DNA of 64,000 nt. Origin: Alteribacillus sp. YIM 98480. Lineage in GTDB: Bacteria > Bacillota > Bacilli > Bacillales > Marinococcaceae. The translations under genes were made by a program, and so were the position numbers. How positions within the stretch are numbered: the stretch's first letter is position 1; the number at the start of each line of letters is the position of its first letter. Below, in pieces: positions 8,131 through 16,565 of this stretch. The stretch spans positions 1 through 64,000 of the forward strand of contig NZ_VTOK01000016.1 in the NCBI RefSeq assembly GCF_009765375.1. Reading direction: 5' to 3'. Under the pieces are notes generated by a model. That model made no database searches. It was not told the origin of the DNA and saw nothing but the letters and a program-made list of their open reading frames with translations.

Positions 8131-9309
8131 TTAAAGTCCAATATTTTTAGCTATAATGTTTTTCATTATTTCATTCGTCCCTGCAAAAATGGAGTAGACT
8201 GGAATGTCTCTAAATCGTCTAGCGATTTTGTATTCTTCCATGTATCCGTAACCTCCGTGAAGTTGCATACAAGTATTTGACACTTCACGAGCCATTTCTG
8301 TAATCCAATATTTTGCCATTGATACTTCTGTTACTATGTTCTTTTCTTCTATATGCTTAACGATAAGGTCATCCAAAAATGTTCGGGCAATCTTTACTTT
8401 TGTTGCTATTTCAACTAGTTGGAACTGAGTGTTTTGGAATTTACTGATCGGCCTGCCAAATGCTTTACGTTCTTGTACATAACTCAAAGTTGTTTGAAGC
8501 ATATCTTCCGCTGCCGCCAAAGCGGTTATCGCAGTCAACAACCTTTCTTGCTGTAATTTGTCCATCAAATAAGTAAACCCTTTTCCCTCTTCGCCTAGTA
8601 AATTTTCAACAGGGATACGTGCATTATCAAAATACAATTCTGCTGTGTCTGAACTTCGCATTCCTACTTTATCCAGCTTTCTTGTAACCTCTACCCCAGG
8701 AGTGTCTCGGTCTACAATCAGGATGCTGATTCCCTTGTGTACAGGTTCAGCATGTGGGTTCGTTTTACAAGCTAATACATACACATCTGCCTGAACTCCA
8801 TTTGTTATGAAAGTCTTAGAACCATTTAAGATATAATGATCATCTTCTTTAATCGCCGTTGTTTTAATATTAGCTAAATCTGAACCTGCTCCAGGTTCAC
8901 TTATAGCAATGGCAGAGATCATTTCACCGGAAGAAAATTTTGACAAATATTTTTCTTTTTGCTTTTCTGTTGCAAATGAGTCCAAGTAAGGGCCTACTAC
9001 ATCAGAATGAGTAGAAAAACCTATCAATCCTGAACCTACTTTTTCAAACTCTTCCGCCATAATTACAGAAAAACCGAAGTCCACTCCCATCCCACCGTAT
9101 TCCTCTTCTACCCACTGTGCAAGAAAACCATTCTCTCCCACTTTTTTCCAAAAATCTCTTGGTATCATTCCGTCTTTTTCCCATTGTTCAAAGTAAGGCT
9201 CCGCTTCTTTTTCAAGGAATTTTCTCAATGCCTTTTGATATTGATAATGTTCTTCATTGAAAAAAGGTCTTTCATTGACTGTACTTTTTAATTCTAATGT
9301 CTTAACCAA
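8131..9309 (-). CDS. Acyl-CoA dehydrogenase 1 (LCAD/isovaleryl-type)
   Basis: A 392-residue flavoenzyme with the full family fold: AISEPGAGSDLANI and ITNG flavin-contact motifs, and the C-terminal LHGGYGYMEEYKIARRFRD and FAGTNEIMKNIIA segments. The position of the usual medium-chain catalytic Glu (before GT) is Ala here; instead Glu255 in LQQERLL matches the catalytic Glu of long-chain and isovaleryl-CoA dehydrogenases. It would introduce an alpha-beta double bond into an acyl-CoA and pass electrons to ETF. The start is TTG at 9309 behind GGAGGTATAG. It has its own strong promoter and palindromic operator about 110-160 bases upstream and seems monocistronic. Confidence 0.92.
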   Translation of the reverse strand: MVKTLELKSTVNERPFFNEEHYQYQKALRKFLEKEAEPYFEQWEKDGMIPRDFWKKVGENGFLAQWVEEEYGGMGVDFGFSVIMAEEFEKVGSGLIGFSTHSDVVGPYLDSFATEKQKEKYLSKFSSGEMISAIAISEPGAGSDLANIKTTAIKEDDHYILNGSKTFITNGVQADVYVLACKTNPHAEPVHKGISILIVDRDTPGVEVTRKLDKVGMRSSDTAELYFDNARIPVENLLGEEGKGFTYLMDKLQQERLLTAITALAAAEDMLQTTLSYVQERKAFGRPISKFQNTQFQLVEIATKVKIARTFLDDLIVKHIEEKNIVTEVSMAKYWITEMAREVSNTCMQLHGGYGYMEEYKIARRFRDIPVYSIFAGTNEIMKNIIAKNIGL

Positions 9310-9419
9310 ACTATACCTCCGTTCTGGCGTTCAAGTCTTATATAGTGCTATTAAAAATAATTTCACAGATCTTCAGTCACTTGCTAATTATTCTGAAAAT
9401 TCTCTTTTGTCTTCAAATA

Positions 9420-9468
9420 TGAAAGGTGATTCACCTTTTATGTTATGACAATTTTTCATGCTTGTCAA
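9420..9468 (-). promoter_or_regulatory. Sigma-A promoter with palindromic operator, acyl-CoA dehydrogenase 1
   Basis: On the minus strand: -35 TTGACA (9463-9468), 17-base spacer, -10 TAACAT (9440-9445), followed at once by a 17-base palindrome AAAGGTGATTCACCTTT (9422-9438) that is symmetric about one central base. The plus strand of this palindrome contains TGAAAGGTGATTCA (9420-9433), the shared regulon motif. A repressor bound here would sit on the transcription start. Confidence 0.7.
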
Positions 9469-9531
9469 TATAGATGAATCAACTTTCTTGTATTACTGCA
9501 ATCATGTTACATATTTACTAAAGCATGCGTT

Positions 9532-10140
9532 TTATTTTAGGTTTTGTTCAGGGGCAATACCAAACTTTATAAAACTCATTAATTCTTCTATAAGGTCATC
9601 ATCCACGTCTTTTTTATCCCATATAATCCACTTCATACCAATGTAATTTGTGATTCCTATAAAACTGTAAACAAGTATTTCTGGATCCACAGGCCGGATT
9701 TCTCCTTTATTTATAGAGTCTTGTATACGTAGGACATAAGATTCTGCAAACTTTTCAAATATCTCTTGGTATAGCTTTTTATCAACAAATTCAGCTTGCG
9801 GAAATAAGCTATACCAGTACGGCCGTTCTTTTATAAAATCAAAAAACGCCTTAAACCCTTCTTTTTCCAACTCTATTCTATTTTGTATTCCTATTGTTCT
9901 TTTTTTTATTACCTCAATTAACCCTCTAACCATTTCCCAAAGCAGTGTTTCAAAAATATGAAACTTCGATTCAAAGTACGTATAAAAACTTCCAAGAGAT
10001 ACTCCTGCATTTTGTGTAATTTCAGTAATACTGCTTTGGTGATAACCATTTTTTCCAAAAACGTATTCTGCTGATCTCAAAAGTTTGTTCCTTGTTTGCA
10101 TCCCCCTGTGTGTTTTAGGTGTAAACGTCTCATTTGACAA
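9532..10140 (-). CDS. TetR/AcrR family transcriptional regulator (paralogue 2)
   Basis: A 202-residue repressor closely related to the TetR at 1756-2373: the HTH region (TEITQNAGVSLGSFYTYFESK) and the ligand-domain motif ERPYWYSLFPQAEFVDK are nearly identical, and the C-termini align to the end. The start is TTG at 10140 behind GGGAGAG. It lies between acyl-CoA dehydrogenase 1 and the SDR-kinase-dehydrogenase operon. A degenerate version of the regulon motif (TAGAAACATTCCTA, 10187-10200) is upstream. Because the recognition helices are so alike, both repressors probably bind the same TGAAANNTGATTCA sites and may respond to different intermediates; this is inference. Confidence 0.9.
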   Translation of the reverse strand: MSNETFTPKTHRGMQTRNKLLRSAEYVFGKNGYHQSSITEITQNAGVSLGSFYTYFESKFHIFETLLWEMVRGLIEVIKKRTIGIQNRIELEKEGFKAFFDFIKERPYWYSLFPQAEFVDKKLYQEIFEKFAESYVLRIQDSINKGEIRPVDPEILVYSFIGITNYIGMKWIIWDKKDVDDDLIEELMSFIKFGIAPEQNLK

Positions 10141-10515
10141 TAATATTCTCTCCCTTCTCCAAGCCTTTTTTATTAATCAGAGTTTTAGGAATGTTTCTAA
10201 TTAGTTATGATATTAAATTATAATCCAGCATTTACTCGGACAACTATATAGCAATGCCTCGAAAAATAATCAAAATTATTATACCTAAAATATTAAATAC
10301 AAGAAAGAAATGGCAATACAGCCTTATGTAATGTGTCATAACAATATTTAGAGCAATTTTCTTAAAAATAAATAAATTTCTATTTATAATCGCAGTATTA
10401 ATGCTCTATTATACATATATTGTCTCTTTATTTCTAAATTAAAACTTCTCTTCTTAGAATAATTGAAGCATATGTATGCTCTTTTTCACGTTCAATAAAG
10501 TACTTCTACAAGCAT
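10141..10515. other. AT-rich intergenic region
   Basis: Apart from a weak, degenerate operator-like sequence at 10187-10200 just upstream of the TetR gene, I see no gene, clear terminator or repeat in this AT-rich stretch. Confidence 0.5.
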
Positions 10516-11319
10516 TTAATATTCTTTTTCTGCATATTGATTACTACTTTGTCCACCATCTATTGGTATAACTGCCCCATTAATAAAGGCAGCTTCTCCT
10601 GATAATAGAAATGCAACCAAATTAGCTACTTCTTCAGGATCACCTAATCGTTGTGCTGGAATGCCTCGCGCGTGATCACGGACAGCTGCTTCCCAATCAG
10701 TTGGATTGATTTCTTGAAACGTCCTTTGAAGCATCCTTGTTAAAATAGGACCAGGTGCCACTGCATTGACGCTTATTCCAAATTTCGCATATTCAATAGC
10801 TGCATTCTTTGTTAGTCCGGCAACACCGTGTTTAGTTGCTACATAAGCAGGTTGATTCACAATGCCACGAATACCTGCTACCGATGCTGTGTTGATAACA
10901 GTACCTTTTCCTAGATTCCTCATAACTGGAAGTACATATTTTAATCCATAGAAGACACCATTTAAATTAATATCTACAACTTTTAAAAAATCAGAACTAT
11001 CATATTCTCCAATTAATGATTTTTTCCCGACAATCCCAGCATTGTTGTAAAATCCATCCAATCTATTAAAGTGTTCCAGGGTGTCTTTCACATACTTCTT
11101 AACCGAGTCCTCATTTGAAACATCAGCCTCCAAAAGCAGAAGTTCAGGCTTCGTGTCGTTATACATAATAAAATCTCTTGTTTCTTCCAGACCGTCTTTA
11201 TTTACGTCAACAAGTGAAAGCTTTGCTCCTTCAGAAGCTAACTTTATTGCAGAAGCACGACCAAGCCCTGATCCGGCACCGGTAATCAACACAACTTTCT
11301 GCTCAAAACGTTTACTCAA
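10516..11319 (-). CDS. SDR family oxidoreductase 2
   Basis: A 267-residue classical SDR. Seen: cofactor loop TGAGSGLGRASA, acidic VDVNKDG at the end of strand 2 (NAD preference), NNAG motif, catalytic YVATKHG segment and the PGPILTRML loop. The start is TTG at 11319, with GGAGATG upstream. It lies downstream of the kinase and ACAD11-like genes with a gap of about 110 bases that contains a cre-like site at 11381-11394. In comparable 4-hydroxyacid pathways an SDR oxidises the resulting 3-hydroxyacyl-CoA; that role is inferred from context, not from sequence. Confidence 0.9.
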   Translation of the reverse strand: MSKRFEQKVVLITGAGSGLGRASAIKLASEGAKLSLVDVNKDGLEETRDFIMYNDTKPELLLLEADVSNEDSVKKYVKDTLEHFNRLDGFYNNAGIVGKKSLIGEYDSSDFLKVVDINLNGVFYGLKYVLPVMRNLGKGTVINTASVAGIRGIVNQPAYVATKHGVAGLTKNAAIEYAKFGISVNAVAPGPILTRMLQRTFQEINPTDWEAAVRDHARGIPAQRLGDPEEVANLVAFLLSGEAAFINGAVIPIDGGQSSNQYAEKEY

Positions 11320-11380
11320 TGCTATTTCATCTCCTTCTTTGCTAATGGAAGCTATGTTTACTGTCCTTTATCTCCAAAGT

Positions 11381-11394
11381 TGAATGCGCTTACA
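11381..11394. promoter_or_regulatory. cre-like site upstream of SDR 2
   Basis: TGAATGCGCTTACA matches TGWAANCGNTNWCA at 13 of 14 positions and lies about 60 bases before the SDR start, in the gap after the kinase gene. Probable CcpA site by sequence only. Confidence 0.42.
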
Positions 11395-11427
11395 ACATTT
11401 TCTTTCAAAGATACAAAAATTTACAAA

Positions 11428-12513
11428 CTATATTGTTTGTGTATCAATTATTTTAAAGGCATGTTTCATTAAGATTTGAATGGATTGATCTAGCGCTCCA
11501 AATCGGCTGTCGTTTGTTTGACCGTTATACCAGCGATAATATATTTGTTGTTGAACCGCAGCAATTTTAAAATAGGTAAATGCTAAATGAAAATGAATTG
11601 GGGGAATATCCCTTCCGGTTGTTAATGAGTAGCGCTGAATGAACTCCCTGCGTGAAATAAAACCCGGGGTCGTTGTCACTGATGGCAAGCTTTCTTTCAA
11701 CTCAACCGAATCGTTTGGCTCTGTCCAATAAGCAAGTGCTGCTGCTAAATCCATTAAAGGGTCGGCTACGGTCGCCATTTCCCAGTCAAACACTGCTTCC
11801 ACTTTTCCAATGTCTTCATTGGAAAACATCATGTTGTTTAATTTATAATCATTGTGAATAATCGAAGCATGTTTAGAATTTGGAATATTGTTAAGAAACC
11901 ATTTGGCTAGTCTTTCAAATTCAGGAATTTCATGTGTTTTACTTTTTTGATAACGTTTGATCCATCCATGAACTTGACGTTTAATAAATCCCTCTGGTCG
12001 CCCGAAGTTTTCAAATCCTGCTTTCTTGTAATCTATCTGATGAAGCTTTGCAAGTGTGTCTACTGATGCGTGAGATATTTTTTTACATGTTTCTTCTGTT
12101 GCTGGCAAATCTGGCGGGAATACTTTGTCCAATACTACTCCTTTTTTATGTTCCATAACATAAAACGGAGCGCCTATTACAGTTTTATCATCACTAAAAA
12201 TATAAGGCTTTGGAATGTAAGGAAAAACTGGATATAGTTTCTGGAGTAACGTATATTCTCTTTCCATATCATGCGCCTTTGGAGGCAAGGGACCTAGTGG
12301 AGGACGCCGTAATACTACTTCTATATCTCCGCAGTGTATCAGGTACGTTAAATTAGAAAAACCAACGGAAAACTGTGTGACTTCAAGCTGCTCATCCGGC
12401 CACCAACTAACGTTTTGTCTCATAAAGGAATGAAATGTTTCTCTATCAAAATCTTCCCCTTTTCGTACAGATATAGTTACATCATTGTTTTGAGTTCCCA
12501 CATTATCACCCAC
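11428..12513 (-). CDS. Phosphotransferase family protein (APH fold, ACAD10/11 kinase-domain-like)
   Basis: A 361-residue aminoglycoside-phosphotransferase-fold kinase. Seen: nucleotide-loop region VGFSNLTYLI (about 50-59), VVLRRPPLGPLPPKAHDMEREY (key residues 66-87), catalytic loop HNDYKLNN (220-227) and the metal-binding FDWEMATVADPL (242-253). The RRPPLGPL..AHD..REY pattern is that of the kinase domain of ACAD10/11 and of LvaA-type 4-hydroxyacyl-CoA kinases, not of antibiotic-resistance enzymes. It lies 15 bases after the ACAD11-like gene, the same pairing that is fused in ACAD10/11. Inferred role: phosphorylating the 4-hydroxyl of an acyl-CoA. The start is GTG at 12513; a second GTG four codons on is possible. 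Confidence 0.88.
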   Translation of the reverse strand: MGDNVGTQNNDVTISVRKGEDFDRETFHSFMRQNVSWWPDEQLEVTQFSVGFSNLTYLIHCGDIEVVLRRPPLGPLPPKAHDMEREYTLLQKLYPVFPYIPKPYIFSDDKTVIGAPFYVMEHKKGVVLDKVFPPDLPATEETCKKISHASVDTLAKLHQIDYKKAGFENFGRPEGFIKRQVHGWIKRYQKSKTHEIPEFERLAKWFLNNIPNSKHASIIHNDYKLNNMMFSNEDIGKVEAVFDWEMATVADPLMDLAAALAYWTEPNDSVELKESLPSVTTTPGFISRREFIQRYSLTTGRDIPPIHFHLAFTYFKIAAVQQQIYYRWYNGQTNDSRFGALDQSIQILMKHAFKIIDTQTI

Positions 12514-12528
12514 TTTCTATTAACTTTT

Positions 12529-13758
12529 TTAAACCATATCTATTGCTTTTTTATTACTTTTCTTGATTTCTTGTTTCGCCACTGAATTGCGATGAACTTC
12601 ATCGGGTCCATCTGCAAGACGAATGGTACGTGCGACAGCCCAGAATTTAGCAAGAGGAAAGTCTTGGCTGACACCGCCTCCGCCATGCACCTGGATTGCC
12701 CTATCTAATACTTTAAAAGCCATTTCTGGAGCCACCACTTTAATCATCGCAATCTCTTGTTTCGCTTCTTTATTTCCAACTTTATCCATCTTATGTGCTG
12801 CTTTCATCGTTAATAGACGAGCTTGTTCAATTTCTATACGTGAATCAGCAATCCATTCACGTATAACTCCTTTTTTCGATACAGCAGATCCAAAAGTTTC
12901 ACGCTTTTCTGCTCGTTTAATCATTAACTCCAATGCTCGTTCAGCTGCGCCTATTAAACGCATACAGTGATGAATTCTTCCCGGACCTAGTCGCCCTTGA
13001 GCAATAGCAAATCCTTTACCTTCTTCCCAAAGCATATTCGAGGCAGGCACACGTACGTTTTCAAACAAAACTTCTGCATGACCATGAGGCGCATCATCAT
13101 AACCAAATACATTTAATGTACGTAAAACTTTTACACCTGGAGTGTCCATTGGAACCAATATCATGGATTGCTGTTCATAAGTTGGGGCATCAGGGTTAGT
13201 TTTTCCCATCACAATCAATACTCTACAGCGAGGATCTGGAGCACCTGATGTCCACCATTTACGACCATTAATAACATAATAGTCACCCTCCCTTGAAATG
13301 TTAGCTTCAATGTTTGTGGCGTCAGATGAAGCAACAGCCGGTTCAGTCATAGCAAAGGCAGAGCGTATTTCTCCTTCTAATAAAGGAATGAGCCATTTCT
13401 TCTTTTGTTCCTCCGTTCCATACCGGTCAATAATTTCCATATTTCCAGTGTCTGGAGCACTACAATTAAAAATTTCAGGTGCCATAAGCATAGACCTTCC
13501 CATAACCTCACATAACGGAGCAAACTCAAAATTTGTTAACCCTTTTCCGTTTTCACTATCAGGAAGGAAAAGATTCCATAACCCCTTTTCTTTCGCTATA
13601 GCTTTAAGTTCATCTACAATGGGAGGAATTTGCCACCTAGATTCTCCGCTATTCAATTGATCATTATATGTTTTTTCATGCGGATAAATATATTCGTCCA
13701 TGAATTCTTTAATTTGCTCTCGTAAATTCTCCACTTTATCACTGTACTCAAATTCCAT
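12529..13758 (-). CDS. Acyl-CoA dehydrogenase 2 (ACAD10/11-like)
   Basis: A 409-residue acyl-CoA dehydrogenase-fold protein. Seen: the flavin motifs [17 protein letters not shown] and WWTSGA, the [22 protein letters not shown] helix (key residues GPGRIHHC), [14 protein letters not shown], and the C-terminal [10 protein letters not shown] in which the loop normally carrying the catalytic Glu reads ADGPDE, as in ACAD10/11 relatives. These enzymes process 4-phosphoacyl-CoA (phosphate elimination) rather than simply oxidising saturated acyl-CoA. It is the first gene of the dehydrogenase-kinase-SDR operon and has its own promoter and operator at 13885-13932. The ATG at 13758 follows GGGGAG. Confidence 0.9.
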   Translation of the reverse strand: MEFEYSDKVENLREQIKEFMDEYIYPHEKTYNDQLNSGESRWQIPPIVDELKAIAKEKGLWNLFLPDSENGKGLTNFEFAPLCEVMGRSMLMAPEIFNCSAPDTGNMEIIDRYGTEEQKKKWLIPLLEGEIRSAFAMTEPAVASSDATNIEANISREGDYYVINGRKWWTSGAPDPRCRVLIVMGKTNPDAPTYEQQSMILVPMDTPGVKVLRTLNVFGYDDAPHGHAEVLFENVRVPASNMLWEEGKGFAIAQGRLGPGRIHHCMRLIGAAERALELMIKRAEKRETFGSAVSKKGVIREWIADSRIEIEQARLLTMKAAHKMDKVGNKEAKQEIAMIKVVAPEMAFKVLDRAIQVHGGGGVSQDFPLAKFWAVARTIRLADGPDEVHRNSVAKQEIKKSNKKAIDMV

Positions 13759-13884
13759 TTTGCTTCTCCCCTTTTTTCTCCTTAATCCCTAAAAAATGGA
13801 TTCTCTTTATTGAAAACCAACTTTCAACACAAGCCCCCTCCACTTGTCTATAAATTCTGAAATTTATAATTAGTAGTTAAAACA

Positions 13885-13932
13885 TGAATCATGTTTCAAT
13901 TTCATAATAGATAAAATTTTTCGAATTGTCAA
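13885..13932 (-). promoter_or_regulatory. Sigma-A promoter with TetR-type operator, ACAD11-like operon
   Basis: On the minus strand: perfect -35 TTGACA (13927-13932), a 17-base spacer, -10 TATTAT (13904-13909), then TGAAACATGATTCA (13885-13898), an exact match to the shared 14-mer, covering the probable start of transcription. The leader to the ATG at 13758 is about 130 bases. Confidence 0.72.
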
Positions 13933-14020
13933 CTTTCTTCATTAATCTTTTCAAGCTGCTGAAAAGACTGCTTCTCGCGTTATTAACTAACATATTAATA
14001 AAACAAACGTTTCTTTAGTT

Positions 14021-14246
14021 TTATTGATCATCTAACCTATTCCATTCTGATAAGTTTGTTACATCGTGCTTCATGAATTTAACATTTTCGCCAAGTTCTT
14101 TTTTTAATGCTTTCCCTTCTTGTCCGCGAATAACGGTAAATACTACTTTTTGCTCCTTCATGAGAAACTATTCACATGAGATGCTCGCATCCTTCTTGTT
14201 CCACGGTAATTACAGCAATTTTACCCTCTATCCTTCCCATTTTCAT
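14021..14246 (-). pseudogene. Decayed SDR dehydrogenase gene (N-terminal third only)
   Basis: The minus strand begins with ATG (14246, behind AAGGGGG) and reads MKMGRIEGKIAVITVEQ, the first strand of an SDR with its glycine loop lost, then meets a stop. In a shifted frame it continues EQKVVFTVIRGQEGKALKKE and LGENVKFMKHDVTN, the second strand through the conserved D-V-T of the third, and ends at 14021. Catalytic regions are absent. So this is a truncated, frameshifted gene of the hydroxysteroid-dehydrogenase-like SDR group. Its promoter and operator (14287-14336) are still intact, which shows it once belonged to the same TetR regulon. Confidence 0.72.
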
Positions 14247-14286
14247 GCCCCCTTCATTAGTATTTTAGAAATTAAAACCTAATATA

Positions 14287-14336
14287 TGAATCACCTTTCA
14301 AGTTTAATAATACAAAAAGTGGGAATATTTTGTCAA
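14287..14336 (-). promoter_or_regulatory. Sigma-A promoter with TetR-type operator in front of SDR pseudogene
   Basis: On the minus strand: -35 TTGACA (14331-14336), 18-base spacer, -10 TATTAT (14307-14312), then TGAAAGGTGATTCA (14287-14300), identical to the motif in front of acyl-CoA dehydrogenase 1. It drives only the broken SDR gene. Confidence 0.66.
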
Positions 14337-14754
14337 TGTTTTATAAAACACTATTTATTAGCTCATGAATTTTCAAATTTCTACTTAATTAACTTCCCCT
14401 AAAATTCTACCGAATTCAGGTAAGCACTTTTTTTAGCTTCATCTCTTGAACATGTCCATTGTTCTATATTTGTCTGCCTCTGTTTAACATAAAAAGTATT
14501 TTAAAGATAAATGTTGTGGATAGCGCTTTAACTTAATGCTTAATAATTAATAAATAAATTTTCCTATCCTAAATAAGATGGGAAATCATTGAGCAAAAAT
14601 ACAGTAAAATTCGAATAGCCCTCAATAAAAGACTCCTCTTGAGAGTCTACTTTATATCTCTTGAAGAGGAGTCGTTCTTTTTCTGTCATAATGAAATTAT
14701 AGGCGATTAAGCAAAAGCGACCGTACATGGTGGATTTTCTCCTTATCTACGGAA
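14337..14754. other. Gene-free stretch with a strong hairpin
   Basis: No coding sequence is visible. The main feature is the hairpin at 14631-14673 listed separately. Confidence 0.5.
14631..14673. terminator. Strong hairpin, terminator-like
   Basis: GACTCCTCTT at 14631 pairs with AAGAGGAGTC at 14664-14673, with further GAG/CTC pairing inside. Plus-strand downstream sequence is T-rich (GTTCTTTTTC) and the minus-strand side ends in TTTTATTG, so it could stop transcription in both directions at the island boundary. Confidence 0.55.
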
Positions 14755-14980
14755 TTAACTCGTTGCACAAGTTAGCATCAAAATCGCTGTAATCGTGTGC
14801 AGGAGCCAATCACAGGAAATGCTGATATTATCGAGGTAATGATTCTAACAATGCTGGACGTTTTTGCTGTACGGTACAATAACGTAATAATATGAAGCAT
14901 GACAACAGTTCCCAACGCTGAATATCCGCTAAAAATGACGATACTTCCTCCTATGAAAGGAATTGCTAACAGCGTTCAAA
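14755..14980 (-). pseudogene. Frameshifted small membrane protein
   Basis: On the minus strand one frame reads TLLAIPFIGGSIVIFSGYSA, then ALGTVVMLHIITLLYRTAKT and SIVRIITSIISAFPVIGS; the neighbouring frame then continues LLHTITAILMLTCATS to a stop at 14755. Together they describe a small protein with two or three membrane segments, broken by one frameshift near 14805 and lacking a convincing start. The family resembles short DUF4870-like Bacillus membrane proteins, but I cannot name it. Confidence 0.45.
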
Positions 14981-15343
14981 TAAAAAAACAGAAAACTGAA
15001 AAAATTCTCCAACCTTCTGACGTCTATTAATAATTCTTGAAAAACCCACTCGTTTAGGTCTTAAGTATACATCGATTTTTATAACACTATCTTTACTACA
15101 ATTTTATCGTTTTATGGAAAAATTCCTATATTCTTTTCCTGTTAATGATTTTTCATCATTTAGCCTAGTATTGCAGAAGATTTTTTCTAAATCCTCTGTT
15201 TTCTGCCTTCCTGCTTCGATATTTTGTAAGCTGAACTAGCTTTTACAAGGAATACTCCAAAAAAACGTTTATCGTTTTAGCTCCCCTTTTCTGTGTTTGC
15301 TTGGGGGCTTAGAAAAGATGGACTTATTCTTTGCAAAGTAAAA
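14981..15343. other. Intergenic region
   Basis: AT-rich sequence with no open frame, repeat or promoter that I can support. It lies between a membrane-protein remnant and the terminator of the luciferase-like gene. Confidence 0.4.
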
Positions 15344-15367
15344 CGCAGTCCTTGTTTCAGGACTGCG
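15338..15367 (-). terminator. Rho-independent terminator of the luciferase-like gene
   Basis: On the minus strand CGCAGTCCT-GAAACA-AGGACTGCG is followed by TTTTAC. It lies a few bases after the stop of the gene at 15374-16375. Confidence 0.8.
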
Positions 15368-15373
15368 CGCAGT

Positions 15374-16375
15374 TTACTTGCCCTCTACGATCTCTTTAAA
15401 TATTTCATATGAGCGTTTTTGTTTATCGGGTTCAAAAATGTAGGAGACCGCCATGATCTCATCAACGTTATATTTTTCTTGATACCTGCTCAGCTGGTCA
15501 CGTACGGTATCTTTGCTCCCCATAAATGTCATGCTCGACATTGATTGAACGGCTTGTTTCTCCGCTGGCCCCCACATTTGATCCATATCATCTACTGGAG
15601 GACTTAATGGATTTTTTGAACCTTTTACGACATTTAAGAAAAATTGCTGCATGGTCGTCGATTCAAAAGCTGCTTGTTCATCGCTTTCTGCTGCAATCAC
15701 ATTCAGGCCGGCAATAATATATGGAGATTCCAAGTATTGAGATGGCTCGAAGTGATTGCGGTAAATCTCAAATGCTTCTTCCATATATTTTGGTGCAAAG
15801 TGAGAAGCAAAAGCATACGGCAAACCTAATTCTGCAGCTAAATATGCTGAATCCGGTGATGAGCCAAGAATATAAAGCGGAACATTCGTAGCAACGCCAG
15901 GATAAGCTCTTACATAATCCTGCCTTTCTTCAGGCCCGAAATATTTTAACAGCGCGTTTACATCCTTCGGGAAGGCATGAACCGATTCATTTTGAGAACG
16001 CCGGAGGGCAGCAGCAGTTAACATATCGGTGCCTGGAGCACGGCCGAGCCCCAAATCTAAGCGGTTCGGGTAGATCGATGCCATCGTTCCAAATTGTTCT
16101 GCAATGACCAAAGGCGAATGGTTTGGAAGCATAATTCCGCCAGATCCGACACGAATGCTTTTTGTGTGCTCTAATGTATGTTTAATTAAGATAGACGTAG
16201 CGGAACTCGCAAGCGTAGACGTATTGTGATGCTCGGCAATCCAATAGCGGGTATAGCCCAGCTTTTCTGCTGCCTGCGCTAAATCAACCATGGCTTCAAT
16301 AGCTTCAGCAGACTCTTGTCCTTTACGAATAGGGACTAAATTTAAAATAGATACAGGAATGTTTATATTAGACAT
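15374..16375 (-). CDS. LLM class flavin-dependent oxidoreductase (luciferase-like, MsnO8 type)
   Basis: A 333-residue bacterial-luciferase-fold monooxygenase. Seen: [14 protein letters not shown] at the N-terminus, the [20 protein letters not shown] segment (substrate/flavin pocket), [20 protein letters not shown] and [10 protein letters not shown] (flavin phosphate loop). Family members use reduced FMN and oxygen, often on unknown substrates. An upstream GTG at 16381 is also open, but the ATG at 16375 has better spacing from AAGGAAA. The gene stands alone with its own terminator. Its physiological substrate cannot be inferred from neighbours. Confidence 0.88.
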   Translation of the reverse strand: MSNINIPVSILNLVPIRKGQESAEAIEAMVDLAQAAEKLGYTRYWIAEHHNTSTLASSATSILIKHTLEHTKSIRVGSGGIMLPNHSPLVIAEQFGTMASIYPNRLDLGLGRAPGTDMLTAAALRRSQNESVHAFPKDVNALLKYFGPEERQDYVRAYPGVATNVPLYILGSSPDSAYLAAELGLPYAFASHFAPKYMEEAFEIYRNHFEPSQYLESPYIIAGLNVIAAESDEQAAFESTTMQQFFLNVVKGSKNPLSPPVDDMDQMWGPAEKQAVQSMSSMTFMGSKDTVRDQLSRYQEKYNVDEIMAVSYIFEPDKQKRSYEIFKEIVEGK

Positions 16376-16565
16376 TGTCACGTTTCCTTTCCGGATGTAG
16401 TTCTTTCTTATCGTAACAATGAATTAACAAGACACCAAGATAAATGCTTATGTGGCAATAGCACTGATAACAAGGAACAATAACTATTGTAATTGTTTTA
16501 GGAGGGACCATTCCTAATATATATCCCATTTGCTGCTTTGATGGCCTGACATATAACGATTCTCG

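Noticed and set aside
11428-12513. Aminoglycoside resistance kinase
   Set aside because: The sequence pattern and the coupled ACAD11-like gene fit acyl-CoA kinases; no resistance-gene context is present.
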